Of a DNA stretch of 64,000 bases, positions 25,070-33,081 are shown piece after piece. The stretch is from Erythrobacter dokdonensis DSW-74 (GTDB taxonomy: Bacteria > Pseudomonadota > Alphaproteobacteria > Sphingomonadales > Sphingomonadaceae): contig NZ_LZYB01000002.1 in NCBI RefSeq assembly GCF_001677335.1, positions 124,001-188,000 on the forward strand, written 5' to 3'. Every line of letters starts with the position of its first letter. Within the stretch, counting starts at the first letter, position 1. A model generated the notes under the pieces. The model saw only the letters and a program-made list of their open reading frames with translations. It was not told where the DNA came from and did not search any database. The position numbers and the translations under genes were made by a program.

Positions 25070-25821
25070 CGCACTTCGTCCATCAGCTCCCGCATCCGGC
25101 GGATCGCGGGTTCAAGGCCGACAAACACCGCCTCGCCGATCAGATAGTGGCCGATGTTGAGTTCCGCGATCTGGGGAATGGCGACGATGGGTTGGACATT
25201 GTCGAAGGTAAGGCCGTGGCCGGCATGGGCCTCGATCCCGTTCTTGGCGGCAAGCGCGGCCATGTCCGAGATGCGCTTGAGCTCGCGCTCCACGCGCTCG
25301 CGGTCGCCGTCAAGGAAGGCATGGGCATATTCGCCGGTATGGAATTCCACCACCGGCGCGCCGAGGCGCAGCGCAGCGTCGAGCTGGCGCTCGTCGGCTT
25401 CGATGAACAACGAGACGCGGATGCCTGCCCCGCGCAACTCGTCGACGATCGGCACCAGCGTATTGTGCAGCCCGGCTGCATCCAGCCCGCCCTCGGTGGT
25501 TCGTTCCTCGCGCTTTTCGGGGACGATGCAGGCGGCGTGGGGCTTGTGGCGCAAGGCGATGGCGAGCATTTCGCGGGTCGCGGCCATTTCGAGGTTCAGC
25601 GGCAGGTCGGTCGCCTGCTGGATGCGTGCCAGATCCTCGTCGCGGATATGGCGGCGGTCTTCGCGCAGGTGCGCGGTGATGCCGTCGCCGCCGACCTTGG
25701 CGACGATCTGCGCCGCGCGCACCGGATCGGGATGATCCCCGCCGCGCGCGTTCCTGATGGTCGCGACGTGATCGATGTTGACGCCAAGGCGCAAGGGACG
25801 GGGGTGAAGGGTTTCGCTCAT
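25066..25821 (-). CDS. pdxJ: pyridoxine 5'-phosphate synthase
   Basis: This 251-aa TIM-barrel enzyme condenses 1-deoxyxylulose 5-phosphate with aminoacetone 3-phosphate to pyridoxine 5'-phosphate in the DXP-dependent vitamin B6 pathway. Signatures are [16 protein letters not shown] (about residues 12-27), [16 protein letters not shown] (46-61) with the active-site His and Arg, and [15 protein letters not shown] and [14 protein letters not shown] further on. It is coupled by ATGA to pyrE upstream and to the small membrane gene downstream. Confidence 0.97.
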   Translation of the reverse strand: MSETLHPRPLRLGVNIDHVATIRNARGGDHPDPVRAAQIVAKVGGDGITAHLREDRRHIRDEDLARIQQATDLPLNLEMAATREMLAIALRHKPHAACIVPEKREERTTEGGLDAAGLHNTLVPIVDELRGAGIRVSLFIEADERQLDAALRLGAPVVEFHTGEYAHAFLDGDRERVERELKRISDMAALAAKNGIEAHAGHGLTFDNVQPIVAIPQIAELNIGHYLIGEAVFVGLEPAIRRMRELMDEVR

Positions 25822-26399
25822 TCTTTCCGGCTTCCGGGCTTGGTCACAGCTACGCGGGCCAAGTCTTCCGGGATGGAATCGGGATCATAGGTGGGAAAAT
25901 CAATGGCAAGCAGCGGGTAGAACGGCACACCGAGATCGACCGAACCGCAGGAACGATCGATAATTGCGCATTCGGCGATCACCTCGCCGCCTTCGCGCGC
26001 AACGGCAGCGATCGCCTCGCGGCTGGAAAGGCCGGTGGTTACCACATCCTCGACCATCAGCACCTTCGCGCCCCCATCCAGCGCAAAGCCGCGGCGCAGG
26101 TGGAATGTGCCCTCGGGCCGTTCGAGAAACAGCGCATCCTTGCCCAGCACCCGGCCGACTTCGTGGCCAATGATGATGCCGCCCATCGCAGGGGATACCA
26201 CGACATCAACCTTTTCAAGCACTTCGCCGGGGATGCCGGCCACCACTGCTTCGGCAAGACGGGCAGCGCGCGCCGGGTTCATCAAGACCCGGGCGCATTG
26301 CAGGTAATGGCCGCTATGCTTGCCCGAAGACAATTTGAAATGTCCTTCGAGCAAGGCACCCGAATTGCGGAACTCGGCAAGGACTTCCTCTTGGGTCAT
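25818..26399 (-). CDS. pyrE: orotate phosphoribosyltransferase
   Basis: This 193-aa enzyme makes OMP from orotate and PRPP in pyrimidine synthesis. The PRPP-binding motif is VLMVEDVVTTGLSS (about residues 112-125), and PAMGGIIIGHEVGR (70-83) also fits the family. GGAG lies 8 nt before the ATG. A 22-codon reading frame with its own ribosome site ends in ATGA over this start, which suggests coupled translation. pyrE is the first enzyme gene of a seven-gene operon reaching ruvX. Confidence 0.95.
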   Translation of the reverse strand: MTQEEVLAEFRNSGALLEGHFKLSSGKHSGHYLQCARVLMNPARAARLAEAVVAGIPGEVLEKVDVVVSPAMGGIIIGHEVGRVLGKDALFLERPEGTFHLRRGFALDGGAKVLMVEDVVTTGLSSREAIAAVAREGGEVIAECAIIDRSCGSVDLGVPFYPLLAIDFPTYDPDSIPEDLARVAVTKPGSRKE

Positions 26400-26464
26400 G
26401 GACGAACTCCGGGAAAAAACGAAACGGGCGCGGCGACTTGCGCGGCAATCATGGAGGCTTGCAT
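26396..26464 (-). CDS. 22-aa leader peptide coupled to pyrE
   Basis: AGGGAG lies six bases before an ATG at 26464. The frame runs 22 codons and stops at TGA, which overlaps the pyrE ATG as ATGA. The peptide begins MQASMIAAQ and contains two phenylalanines read from a six-T run (TTTTTT) in codons 16-17, a place where RNA polymerase slippage or pausing could occur. The strong ribosome site and exact overlap support translation. Control of pyrE by this leader is inference, by analogy with coupled attenuation at pyrE in enteric bacteria. Confidence 0.55.
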   Translation of the reverse strand: MQASMIAAQVAAPVSFFPGVRP

Positions 26465-26545
26465 AATTTTCTCCCTAGAAGCGCTTGAGGCACTCGGCAA
26501 GCGCGGCTAAGGGCGGGGCAAGGCTGGCGTGAATGTCGGCAATTT

Positions 26546-26573
26546 GCTGTCCGGAGGAGGAATGCCGGACAGC
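26546..26573. promoter_or_regulatory. 9-bp hairpin in the coxB leader
   Basis: GCTGTCCGG (26546-26554) pairs exactly with CCGGACAGC (26565-26573) around a loop of 10 bases containing GGAGGAGG-like sequence. It lies 48 bp before coxB in the gap between divergent pyrE and coxB. No T-tract follows. It could be an operator, an mRNA-stabilising hairpin, or a structure that hides a ribosome site. Confidence 0.5.
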
Positions 26574-26585
26574 GAGGGATCAGAA

Positions 26586-26607
26586 TTCGAAAAACAAAAA
26601 TTTCGAA
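26586..26607. promoter_or_regulatory. AT-rich inverted repeat before coxB
   Basis: TTCGAAA (26586-26592) and TTTCGAA (26601-26607) flank an A-rich spacer of eight bases. The centre-to-centre distance is 15 bp, about 1.5 helical turns. The 22-bp stretch is strikingly AT-rich for this genome and ends 13 bp before the first coxB ATG. It looks like a binding site for a dimeric regulator or an AT-rich ribosome-entry region. Confidence 0.4.
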
Positions 26608-26620
26608 GTAACTTGGACAC

Positions 26621-27655
26621 ATGAAGATGGGTCAGATGCACACCCGTATGAAAATTGCTACCCTTGCGGCGCTCGCTGCATTCGCGGCGCTGTTCGCGCA
26701 GGTTCCAGCTGTCGCACAGGATGCGGCGGCGCAGGCTACCGCCCCTGATGCCGGCATGATCGAAGCCGTGAGCGAAGCGGCCGCGACCGAGGGCAGCTAT
26801 ACCCCGATGGCGCCGACCAAGGGCAAGGGTATGCCGACCGATCCCCGCTCGGATGAGCCGGGCGCGATGGCCAAGTCGTTGACTTTTCAGGACCAGTACA
26901 CCGATAACGGCATTTATGCGCTGGGCATGCATGATTACATCCTGCTCCCGGTCATCACCGTTATCAGCCTGTTCGTGCTCGGCCTGTTGCTCTATGTGAT
27001 CGTTCGCTTCAACCGCCGCGCCAATCCGGTCGCTTCCAAGACCACGCACAATACCATGATCGAAGTGGTCTGGACGATCGTGCCGGTCATTATCCTGGTC
27101 GTGATCGCGGTTCCCTCGATCACGCTGCTCGCGCGCCAGTACGAAACCCCGCCCGCCGAGGCCGTCACCATCAAGGCGACGGGTTACCAGTGGTACTGGG
27201 GCTATACCTATCCCGATCACGGCGAGATCGAGGTCGTGTCGAACATGCTGCCCGAAGACGAGGCCGTGCGCCGCGGTGAGCCGGGCCAGTTGGCGGTCGA
27301 CAACCGCATGGTCGTGCCTGCCGGAGTTCCGCTGCGCATCCAGACCACTGCGTCCGACGTGATCCACGCTTTCGCTGTGCCGTCGCTGTGGTTTAAGATG
27401 GATGCGGTTCCGGGCCGGCTCAATGAAAAGCTGCTGACCATCAAGGAGCCGGGCGTCTATTACGGCCAGTGCTCCGAGCTGTGCGGTTCGCGCCACGCCT
27501 ATATGCCGATTGCGATCGAGGCGCTGCCGCCCGAGGAGTTCGCGGCATGGGTCAAGGCACAGGGCGGGTCGATGCCGGGCGAGGAAGCCGAGGCTGCGGC
27601 TCCGGCGTCCGAGGAAGCCGCGCCTGAACAGGTCGCGCTGCTGACCGCCCGCTGA
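26621..27655 (+). CDS. ctaC: cytochrome c oxidase subunit II
   Basis: This 344-aa subunit carries the dinuclear CuA centre that receives electrons from cytochrome c. A signal peptide (best from MKIATLAALAAFAALF, ending AVAQD) precedes a proline-rich periplasmic stretch. Two membrane spans (about residues 107-130 and 148-168, with VVWTIVPVIILVVIA) and the cupredoxin domain follow. The copper ligands are C284, C288, H292 and M295. Starts at 26621, 26630, 26636 and 26648 are in frame; none has a strong ribosome site, and 26648 gives the most typical signal peptide. It is the first gene of the cox operon. Confidence 0.95.
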   Translation: MKMGQMHTRMKIATLAALAAFAALFAQVPAVAQDAAAQATAPDAGMIEAVSEAAATEGSYTPMAPTKGKGMPTDPRSDEPGAMAKSLTFQDQYTDNGIYALGMHDYILLPVITVISLFVLGLLLYVIVRFNRRANPVASKTTHNTMIEVVWTIVPVIILVVIAVPSITLLARQYETPPAEAVTIKATGYQWYWGYTYPDHGEIEVVSNMLPEDEAVRRGEPGQLAVDNRMVVPAGVPLRIQTTASDVIHAFAVPSLWFKMDAVPGRLNEKLLTIKEPGVYYGQCSELCGSRHAYMPIAIEALPPEEFAAWVKAQGGSMPGEEAEAAAPASEEAAPEQVALLTAR

Positions 27656-27692
27656 GAACAAAGAACGAATAAAACCTGAGAGTATCTGAACG

Positions 27693-29399
27693 ATGGCTAC
27701 CACCGCAGAAGGCTTCGACATCCACCACGATGATCATGCCCATGATCACGCGGACCACAAGCCGGGCTTCTTCGCCCGCTGGTTCATGTCGACCAACCAC
27801 AAGGACATCGGCACGATGTACCTGATCTTCGCGATTATCGCGGGGATCGTAGGGGGTGCCATTTCGGGTATCATGCGCCTCGAGCTGGCCGAACCGGGCA
27901 TCCAGTACCTGCAATGGTGGGCGCAGTTCATGGGCGGCGGCAATGATCTGAACACCGCGCTGCACATGTGGAACGTGTTCATCACCGCCCACGGCCTTAT
28001 CATGGTGTTCTTCATGGTCATGCCGGCGATGATCGGGGGCTTCGGCAACTGGTTCGTGCCGCTGATGATCGGTGCGCCGGACATGGCCTTCCCGCGCATG
28101 AACAACGTGAGCTTCTGGCTGACGGTGGCGGGCTTCTTCAGCCTGCTGTTCTCGCTCTTCGTTCCCGGCGGTTCCGGCCCCGGCGCAGGCACCGGCTGGA
28201 CGGTCTATGCCCCGCTTTCGACCAGCGGTTCGGTCGGTCCGGCGGTCGATTTCGCGATCTTCTCGCTGCACCTTTCGGGCGCTGGCTCGATCCTGGGTGC
28301 GACCAACTTCATCACCACCATCTTCAACATGCGCGCGCCGGGCATGACCCTGCACAAGATGCCGCTGTTCGTGTGGTCGGTGCTGGTCACCGCCTTCCTG
28401 TTGCTGCTCGCGCTGCCCGTTCTGGCCGCTGCCATTACGATGCTGCTGACCGACCGCAATTTCGGCACGACCTTCTTCGATCCGGCCGGCGGCGGTGATC
28501 CGGTGCTCTACCAGCACCTTTTCTGGTTCTTCGGTCACCCGGAAGTCTACATCATGATCCTGCCGGGCTTCGGCATGATCAGCCAGATCGTGGCGACCTT
28601 CAGCCGCAAGCCGGTGTTCGGCTATCTCGGCATGGCCTACGCCATGGTCGCGATCGGCGTGGTCGGCTTCATCGTCTGGGCGCACCACATGTATACCGTG
28701 GGCCTCGATGTGAACACGAAGATGTACTTCACCGCGGCGACTATGGTGATCGCGGTGCCGACCGGCGTGAAGATCTTCAGCTGGATCGCGACGATGTGGG
28801 GCGGCAGCCTCGAATTCAAGTCGCCGATGGTCTGGTCGTTGGGCTTCATCTTCCTGTTCACCGTCGGCGGCGTGACCGGCGTGGTGCTGGCCAATGGCGG
28901 CATCGACGACAACCTGCATGACACCTACTACGTGGTGGCGCATTTCCACTATGTGCTGTCGATGGGTGCGGTGTTCTCGATGTTCGCCGGCTTCTACTAC
29001 TGGTTCCCGAAGATGAGCGGGCGGATGCACTCCGAGCTGCTTTCGCACATCCACTTCTGGACCTTCTTCATAGGCGTGAACGTGATCTTCTTCCCGCAGC
29101 ACTTCCTGGGCATGCAGGGGATGCCGCGCCGTTATCCCGATTATCCTGAAGCCTACACCTTCTGGCACGAGATCAGCACCTACGGCTATTACATCATGGC
29201 CGGATCGATGATCTTCTTCTTCGTCAACATCCTCTACGCGCTGGCTGCGGGCAAGAAGGCCGAAGCCAATCCGTGGGGCGAAGGCGCGACGACGCTCGAA
29301 TGGACCCTGCCGAGCCCGCCGCCCTACCACCAGTTCGAAACCCTGCCGGTGATCACCGACAGCATGGACTACCACGATCACCGTCCGGCGACGGCGTAA
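27693..29399 (+). CDS. ctaD: cytochrome c oxidase subunit I (aa3 type)
   Basis: This 568-aa, 12-span protein holds heme a, heme a3 and Cu[15 protein letters not shown] opens the core. [18 protein letters not shown] supplies the first heme a histidine. [14 protein letters not shown] carries the CuB histidine, the crosslinked tyrosine and the D-channel glutamate of A1-type oxidases. AHHMYTVG gives two more CuB histidines, and [11 protein letters not shown] the heme a3/a pair. [20 protein letters not shown] supplies the D-channel asparagine and aspartate. The N-terminus is histidine-rich ([12 protein letters not shown]). It lies 37 bp after coxB. Confidence 0.98.
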   Translation: MATTAEGFDIHHDDHAHDHADHKPGFFARWFMSTNHKDIGTMYLIFAIIAGIVGGAISGIMRLELAEPGIQYLQWWAQFMGGGNDLNTALHMWNVFITAHGLIMVFFMVMPAMIGGFGNWFVPLMIGAPDMAFPRMNNVSFWLTVAGFFSLLFSLFVPGGSGPGAGTGWTVYAPLSTSGSVGPAVDFAIFSLHLSGAGSILGATNFITTIFNMRAPGMTLHKMPLFVWSVLVTAFLLLLALPVLAAAITMLLTDRNFGTTFFDPAGGGDPVLYQHLFWFFGHPEVYIMILPGFGMISQIVATFSRKPVFGYLGMAYAMVAIGVVGFIVWAHHMYTVGLDVNTKMYFTAATMVIAVPTGVKIFSWIATMWGGSLEFKSPMVWSLGFIFLFTVGGVTGVVLANGGIDDNLHDTYYVVAHFHYVLSMGAVFSMFAGFYYWFPKMSGRMHSELLSHIHFWTFFIGVNVIFFPQHFLGMQGMPRRYPDYPEAYTFWHEISTYGYYIMAGSMIFFFVNILYALAAGKKAEANPWGEGATTLEWTLPSPPPYHQFETLPVITDSMDYHDHRPATA

Positions 29400-29413
29400 C
29401 GGGCACGTGATCG

Positions 29414-29471
29414 GCTCCTTCGCGGGAGCGTGAAACAAAGGGGGGAGCGCGGGCGAGAAGGCTCGCGCTCC
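29414..29471 (+). other. two intercistronic hairpins between ctaD and ctaB
   Basis: GCTCC/GGAGC (29414-29418 with 29425-29429) is followed by GGAGCGCG/CGCGCTCC (29444-29451 with 29464-29471), an 8-bp perfect stem. They lie just after the ctaD stop and before ctaB. There is no real T-tract, so they are more likely RNA-processing or stability elements that keep ctaD message above assembly-gene message than full terminators. Confidence 0.45.
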
Positions 29472-29485
29472 TTGCCCATGGAACG

Positions 29486-30424
29486 ATGAGAACGATGGCA
29501 AGCACCGCACCCCAAACCGGCACCGCGATGCCCGCGGAATGGCGTGATTTCTTCACGCTGACCAAGCCGCGCGTGATGACGCTGGTGATCTTCACCGCGA
29601 TCTGCGGCGTGCTGGCCGCGCCGGGCAGCATCCATCCGGTTCTCGGCTTCACCGCGATCCTCGCGATTGCGATGGGCGCGGGCGGCTCGGCGGTTCTCAA
29701 CATGTGGTGGGAAGCCGATATCGACGCAGGGATGAAGCGCACCATGAACCGCCCGCTTCCCGGCGGCCGGATGCAGCGAGAGGACGCGCGCGATTTCGGA
29801 ATATTCCTGTCGGGCGTATCGGTGCTGCTGATGGGCGTTGCCATCGGCTGGCTGGCGGCCGCGCTGCTGCTGCTTGCGATTATCTACTACGCGGTGATCT
29901 ACACCATGTGGCTCAAGCCGCGCACCCCGCAGAACATCGTCATCGGCGGCGGTGCCGGCGCGTTCCCGCCGCTGATCGGCTGGGTGGCCGTGACGGGCGA
30001 GGTCACCGCCATGCCGATCCTGCTGTTCGCGATCATCTTCTTCTGGACCCCGCCGCACTTCTGGGCGCTCGCGCTGTTCGTCGAGGCCGATTATGCCAAG
30101 GTCGGCATTCCGATGATGCCGGTGGTCGCGGGCGAGAAGCCGACCCGCCGCCAGATCTGGTGGTACACCGTACTGCTCGCGCCGATCGCTATCGCGCCGT
30201 GGGTTATCGGCGGGACAAGCTGGCTCTACGGCATGACCGCGGTCACGCTCTCGCTGCTGTTCGCCTGGCTGGCATGGCCCGTGGGCTCCCGCATGCGTGC
30301 CGCCGAGGGTGACAAGATGCTGCCTGAAAAGAAGCTCTTCAAGTTCTCGATCTACTATCTCTTCGCGCTGTTCGCGGCGCTGGTGGCGGATCGGGTCGCG
30401 GCCTACCAGGGGTGGATCGCGTGA
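29486..30424 (+). CDS. ctaB: protoheme IX farnesyltransferase (heme O synthase)
   Basis: This 312-aa UbiA-superfamily membrane enzyme attaches a farnesyl group to heme b to make heme O, the precursor of heme A. It begins with the typical [17 protein letters not shown]. The first prenyl-diphosphate motif is seen as [21 protein letters not shown] and the second loop carries [21 protein letters not shown]. Nine spans are expected. Starts at 29486 and 29495 are possible. Its stop overlaps the GTG start of the next small gene. Confidence 0.95.
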   Translation: MRTMASTAPQTGTAMPAEWRDFFTLTKPRVMTLVIFTAICGVLAAPGSIHPVLGFTAILAIAMGAGGSAVLNMWWEADIDAGMKRTMNRPLPGGRMQREDARDFGIFLSGVSVLLMGVAIGWLAAALLLLAIIYYAVIYTMWLKPRTPQNIVIGGGAGAFPPLIGWVAVTGEVTAMPILLFAIIFFWTPPHFWALALFVEADYAKVGIPMMPVVAGEKPTRRQIWWYTVLLAPIAIAPWVIGGTSWLYGMTAVTLSLLFAWLAWPVGSRMRAAEGDKMLPEKKLFKFSIYYLFALFAALVADRVAAYQGWIA

Positions 30425-30549
30425 CGCCTGAAGAGCAGAAGGAATTCGAACGGCGGCGCAAGAGCCGCAATCTTGTGGTGGCGGGTACGCTGCTGTTCTT
30501 CGTGATGCTGTTCTATGCCATCACCATCGTGCGGATCGGGGACGGCTGA
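30421..30549 (+). CDS. 42-aa single-span protein, CoxF-like
   Basis: A GTG start inside the ctaB stop (GTGA, 30421-30424) opens a 42-residue frame. A charged N-terminus ([16 protein letters not shown]) is followed by one membrane span (about residues 19-37, [19 protein letters not shown]). The stop overlaps the Cox11 ATG as TGATG. The layout and size match small CoxF-type proteins found at this place in alphaproteobacterial cox operons. They may help oxidase assembly, but no activity is established. Confidence 0.85.
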   Translation: MTPEEQKEFERRRKSRNLVVAGTLLFFVMLFYAITIVRIGDG

Positions 30550-31154
30550 TGGCTTCGCACGCGCCCCTGGCCCACGACGCCGAGACCGCCCGCCGTAACG
30601 CGCGGGTCGGGCTGATGGCGTTTGCCGGCGCGCTGTTCATGCTCGGGCTCGGCTATGCCGCAGTGCCGCTTTACGAGATGTTCTGCCGCGTCACCGGCTT
30701 TGGCGGTACCACGCAGGTTGCAAGCGCCAGCGATGCCGCGCGTGCCGAGGCGCTGGCTTCGGGCGAGCGGATCTCGATCCGCTTCGACGCCTCGACCGCT
30801 TCCGACATGCCCTGGACTTTCCGTCCTTCGCAAGCGACCGACACCATCACCATCGGCCAGCGCGACATTGCCACCTATGTCGCGCGCAACAACAGCCCCT
30901 TGCCGATCACCGGCACCGCCACCTTCAATGTCGAGCCGGAGCAGGCGGGCAAGTATTTCAACAAGATCCAGTGTTTCTGCTTTACCGAGCAAACCCTTGC
31001 CCCCGGGCAGGAGGTTACCATGCCGGTGCTCTACTATGTCGACCCGGCGATGCTGGAGGACGAGAACATGAAGGGCGTGGAGCAGATCACGCTGAGTTAC
31101 ACTTTCCATCGCACCAAGGACCCGGTTACACTGGCGTCCGCGGGCACCGACTGA
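30549..31154 (+). CDS. ctaG: cytochrome c oxidase assembly protein Cox11/CtaG
   Basis: This 201-aa protein inserts copper into the CuB site of subunit I. One N-terminal membrane span (about residues 20-41) with PLYEMFCRVTGFGG precedes a periplasmic immunoglobulin-like domain. The copper ligands lie in KIQCFCFTEQ (the C-x-C motif), followed by MPVLYYVDP, the Cox11 signature. It is coupled to the 42-aa gene by TGATG and lies 34 bp before subunit III. Confidence 0.96.
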   Translation: MASHAPLAHDAETARRNARVGLMAFAGALFMLGLGYAAVPLYEMFCRVTGFGGTTQVASASDAARAEALASGERISIRFDASTASDMPWTFRPSQATDTITIGQRDIATYVARNNSPLPITGTATFNVEPEQAGKYFNKIQCFCFTEQTLAPGQEVTMPVLYYVDPAMLEDENMKGVEQITLSYTFHRTKDPVTLASAGTD

Positions 31155-31188
31155 CCAACGCAAGCAACCCAGGGACGGGAACATCCAC

Positions 31189-32061
31189 ATGGCTGGCACG
31201 GCAAACCACGATTACCACATTCTCGAACCCGATATCTGGCCGCTGGTCGGCTCGATCTCGGCGCTGACCTTCACCAGCGGCATGGTGCTGAGCTGGCACC
31301 CCGACGTGCTTGGCCCGATTGCCGGCGCGACGGTGCTGTGGGCGGGCCTTGCGGGCCTGATCGCCACCTTCTTCATGTGGTTCAAGAACATCGTCATCGA
31401 AGCCCAGCGCGGCGATCACACCCCGGTGGTGCAGCTTCACATGCGCTACGGCATGATCCTGTTCATCGCTTCGGAAGTGATGTTCTTCGTCGGCTGGTTC
31501 TGGAGCTTCTTCGATTTCGCGCTGTTCCCGACCCCGCTGAGCTTTGATGCAGCATCGGGCAGCACCACCAGCCTGTTTGGCGAAGCGGGCGCCATCGCGC
31601 AGTTCATTCCCGAAGGAATGGAAGTGCTCGATCCCTTCGCGCTGCCGCTGCTCAACACGCTGATCCTGCTGTGTTCGGGCACCACGGTGACCTGGGCGCA
31701 CCACTCGCTTATCCATGGCGACCGCACCGGCCTCAAGCAGGGCCTGTGGGCGACCATCGCGCTGGGCGTGTTGTTCAGCTTCATCCAGGCCTATGAATAC
31801 TCGGTTGCCCCCTTCGGTTTCGGCGGCAACACCTATTCATCGGCCTTCTACATGGCGACGGGCTTCCACGGCTTCCACGTGCTGGTCGGCACGATCTTCC
31901 TCGCCGTGTGTCTCTATCGCGCCTATCTCGGCCACTTCACCCCGCGCCAGCACTTCGGCTTCGAAGCGGCGGCGTGGTACTGGCACTTCGTCGACGTCGT
32001 GTGGCTGTTCCTGTTCGTCGCCGTCTATGTCTGGGGCGGCTGGGGCGCCGAATACCACTGA
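31189..32061 (+). CDS. ctaE: cytochrome c oxidase subunit III
   Basis: This 290-aa subunit has seven membrane spans and no metal centre; it stabilises subunit I and supports proton uptake. The N-terminal HDYHILEPDIWPL is the lipid-facing opening of the family. LHMRYGMILFIASEVMFFVGWFW-type residues (about 83-105), GTTVTWAHHSL and the terminal FVDVVWLFLFVAVYVWG are diagnostic. Its stop overlaps the next start as TGATG. Confidence 0.97.
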   Translation: MAGTANHDYHILEPDIWPLVGSISALTFTSGMVLSWHPDVLGPIAGATVLWAGLAGLIATFFMWFKNIVIEAQRGDHTPVVQLHMRYGMILFIASEVMFFVGWFWSFFDFALFPTPLSFDAASGSTTSLFGEAGAIAQFIPEGMEVLDPFALPLLNTLILLCSGTTVTWAHHSLIHGDRTGLKQGLWATIALGVLFSFIQAYEYSVAPFGFGGNTYSSAFYMATGFHGFHVLVGTIFLAVCLYRAYLGHFTPRQHFGFEAAAWYWHFVDVVWLFLFVAVYVWGGWGAEYH

Positions 32062-32444
32062 TGCTTCCGGACGAAAGTCCGACGGAACAGAAGGGGCAGC
32101 CGGGGTTGGGAGTTTCTCTCGCCCGGGCTGCCCTTTCCGGTTTGTGCCCCCGCTGCGGGGCCAAAACGCTGTTCGCCGCGCCTGCTGGTCTGGCGGAGGA
32201 ATGCGCGAGCTGCGGGCTCGATTTCCTGACGCTGGAGCGGGGCGGGCGCTTTGTCGGCGTCCTGACAATGCTGCTGGCGCTGGTGCTGATCTTTGCCGCG
32301 CTGGGCGTGGATGAATGGCTGCGCCCGCCGCTGTGGGCGAGCCTCGCCTTCTGGGCGCCGGTGACGGTGGGCACGGTGATCGGCGCCCTCAGGCTCTACA
32401 AGACCATCTGGATCTATCATTCCTATCAGGGGAGCGAGGAATGA
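32061..32444 (+). CDS. DUF983 membrane protein with zinc-ribbon-like cysteines
   Basis: This 127-aa protein has two CxxC motifs (CPRCGAKTLF and CASCGLDF, about residues 29-50), which could bind a metal, followed by two membrane spans. It matches DUF983, often found inside alphaproteobacterial cox operons between subunit III and SURF1. A role in oxidase biogenesis is inferred only from position. It overlaps subunit III by one base and SURF1 by ATGA. Confidence 0.88.
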   Translation: MLPDESPTEQKGQPGLGVSLARAALSGLCPRCGAKTLFAAPAGLAEECASCGLDFLTLERGGRFVGVLTMLLALVLIFAALGVDEWLRPPLWASLAFWAPVTVGTVIGALRLYKTIWIYHSYQGSEE

Positions 32445-33016
32445 GCCGCCGCGTGCCGATCATCCCGACCATCATCGTGCTGGCCGCGGTCGCCACGATG
32501 ATCGCGCTGGGCGTGTGGCAGTTGGGGCGCAAGACCGAGAAGGAGGCACTGATCGCCCGCTATGAGGCGGCGCTGCAAGACAGCTCCGAGGTCACTTGGC
32601 CTGCGCCTGCCGACTATCGGAATGCCCTGTTTCGCCGGACGACCATCGATTGCCGCGAGGTGCGGGGCATTGATCCGATCTCCGGCAAATCCGCCGCCGG
32701 ACGATCCGGCTGGGTGCATGTGGCAAGATGCAGCCATGGTGGCTCGGGTGTAGCTGACGTGACTATCGGCTGGTCACGCTCACCCCAATCTCCGCAATGG
32801 TCAGGCGGGCCGGTCAGCGGGCGCATTGCCAGTTACGGCGATACCATCCGGCTCGTGGCCGAAACGCCGCAGGCAGGGCTTCAACCGCTCGCTCCGCCAG
32901 ATCCCGGCGACCTGCCCAACAACCACCTCGCCTATGCCGGGCAGTGGTTCTTCTTCGCGCTGACCGCACTGGTCATCTACGTGCTGGCATTGCGCCGCCG
33001 CCGCCGCGTTTCTTGA
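32441..33016 (+). CDS. SURF1 family oxidase biogenesis protein
   Basis: This 191-aa protein has the SURF1 layout: an N-terminal span (about residues 6-24), ALGVWQLGRKTEKEALI just after it, a periplasmic domain, then a C-terminal span ending in RRRRR. SURF1 delivers or stabilises heme A during subunit I assembly. It is shorter than the usual 230-250 residues, and the domain between the spans is reduced, but NNHLAYAGQWFFFALTALV at the end is diagnostic. It is the last oxidase gene; thrC follows after 65 bp. Confidence 0.9.
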   Translation: MSRRVPIIPTIIVLAAVATMIALGVWQLGRKTEKEALIARYEAALQDSSEVTWPAPADYRNALFRRTTIDCREVRGIDPISGKSAAGRSGWVHVARCSHGGSGVADVTIGWSRSPQSPQWSGGPVSGRIASYGDTIRLVAETPQAGLQPLAPPDPGDLPNNHLAYAGQWFFFALTALVIYVLALRRRRRVS

Positions 33017-33021
33017 TTGCC

Positions 33022-33064
33022 GCGATTTCCGAGTCGGGAAATGTTCCATTTCCCTCGAAATCGC
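33022..33064. repeat. nested palindrome just upstream of thrC
   Basis: Two stems are nested. The outer is GCGATTTC/GAAATCGC (33022-33029 with 33057-33064). The inner is GGGAAATG/CATTTCCC (33036-33043 with 33047-33054) with a three-base loop. Only 6 and 2 bases are unpaired between them. It ends 17 bp before the thrC ATG and lacks a T-tract, so it is not an ordinary terminator. It may cap the cox transcript or control thrC translation. Confidence 0.6.
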
Positions 33065-33081
33065 TCTAGGCGCCTTCGCAT

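Noticed and set aside
29425-29437. A second parS-like half site (GCGTGAAAC) after ctaD
   Set aside because: Only one arm is present; the other arm does not form the palindrome, so it is not a parS site.
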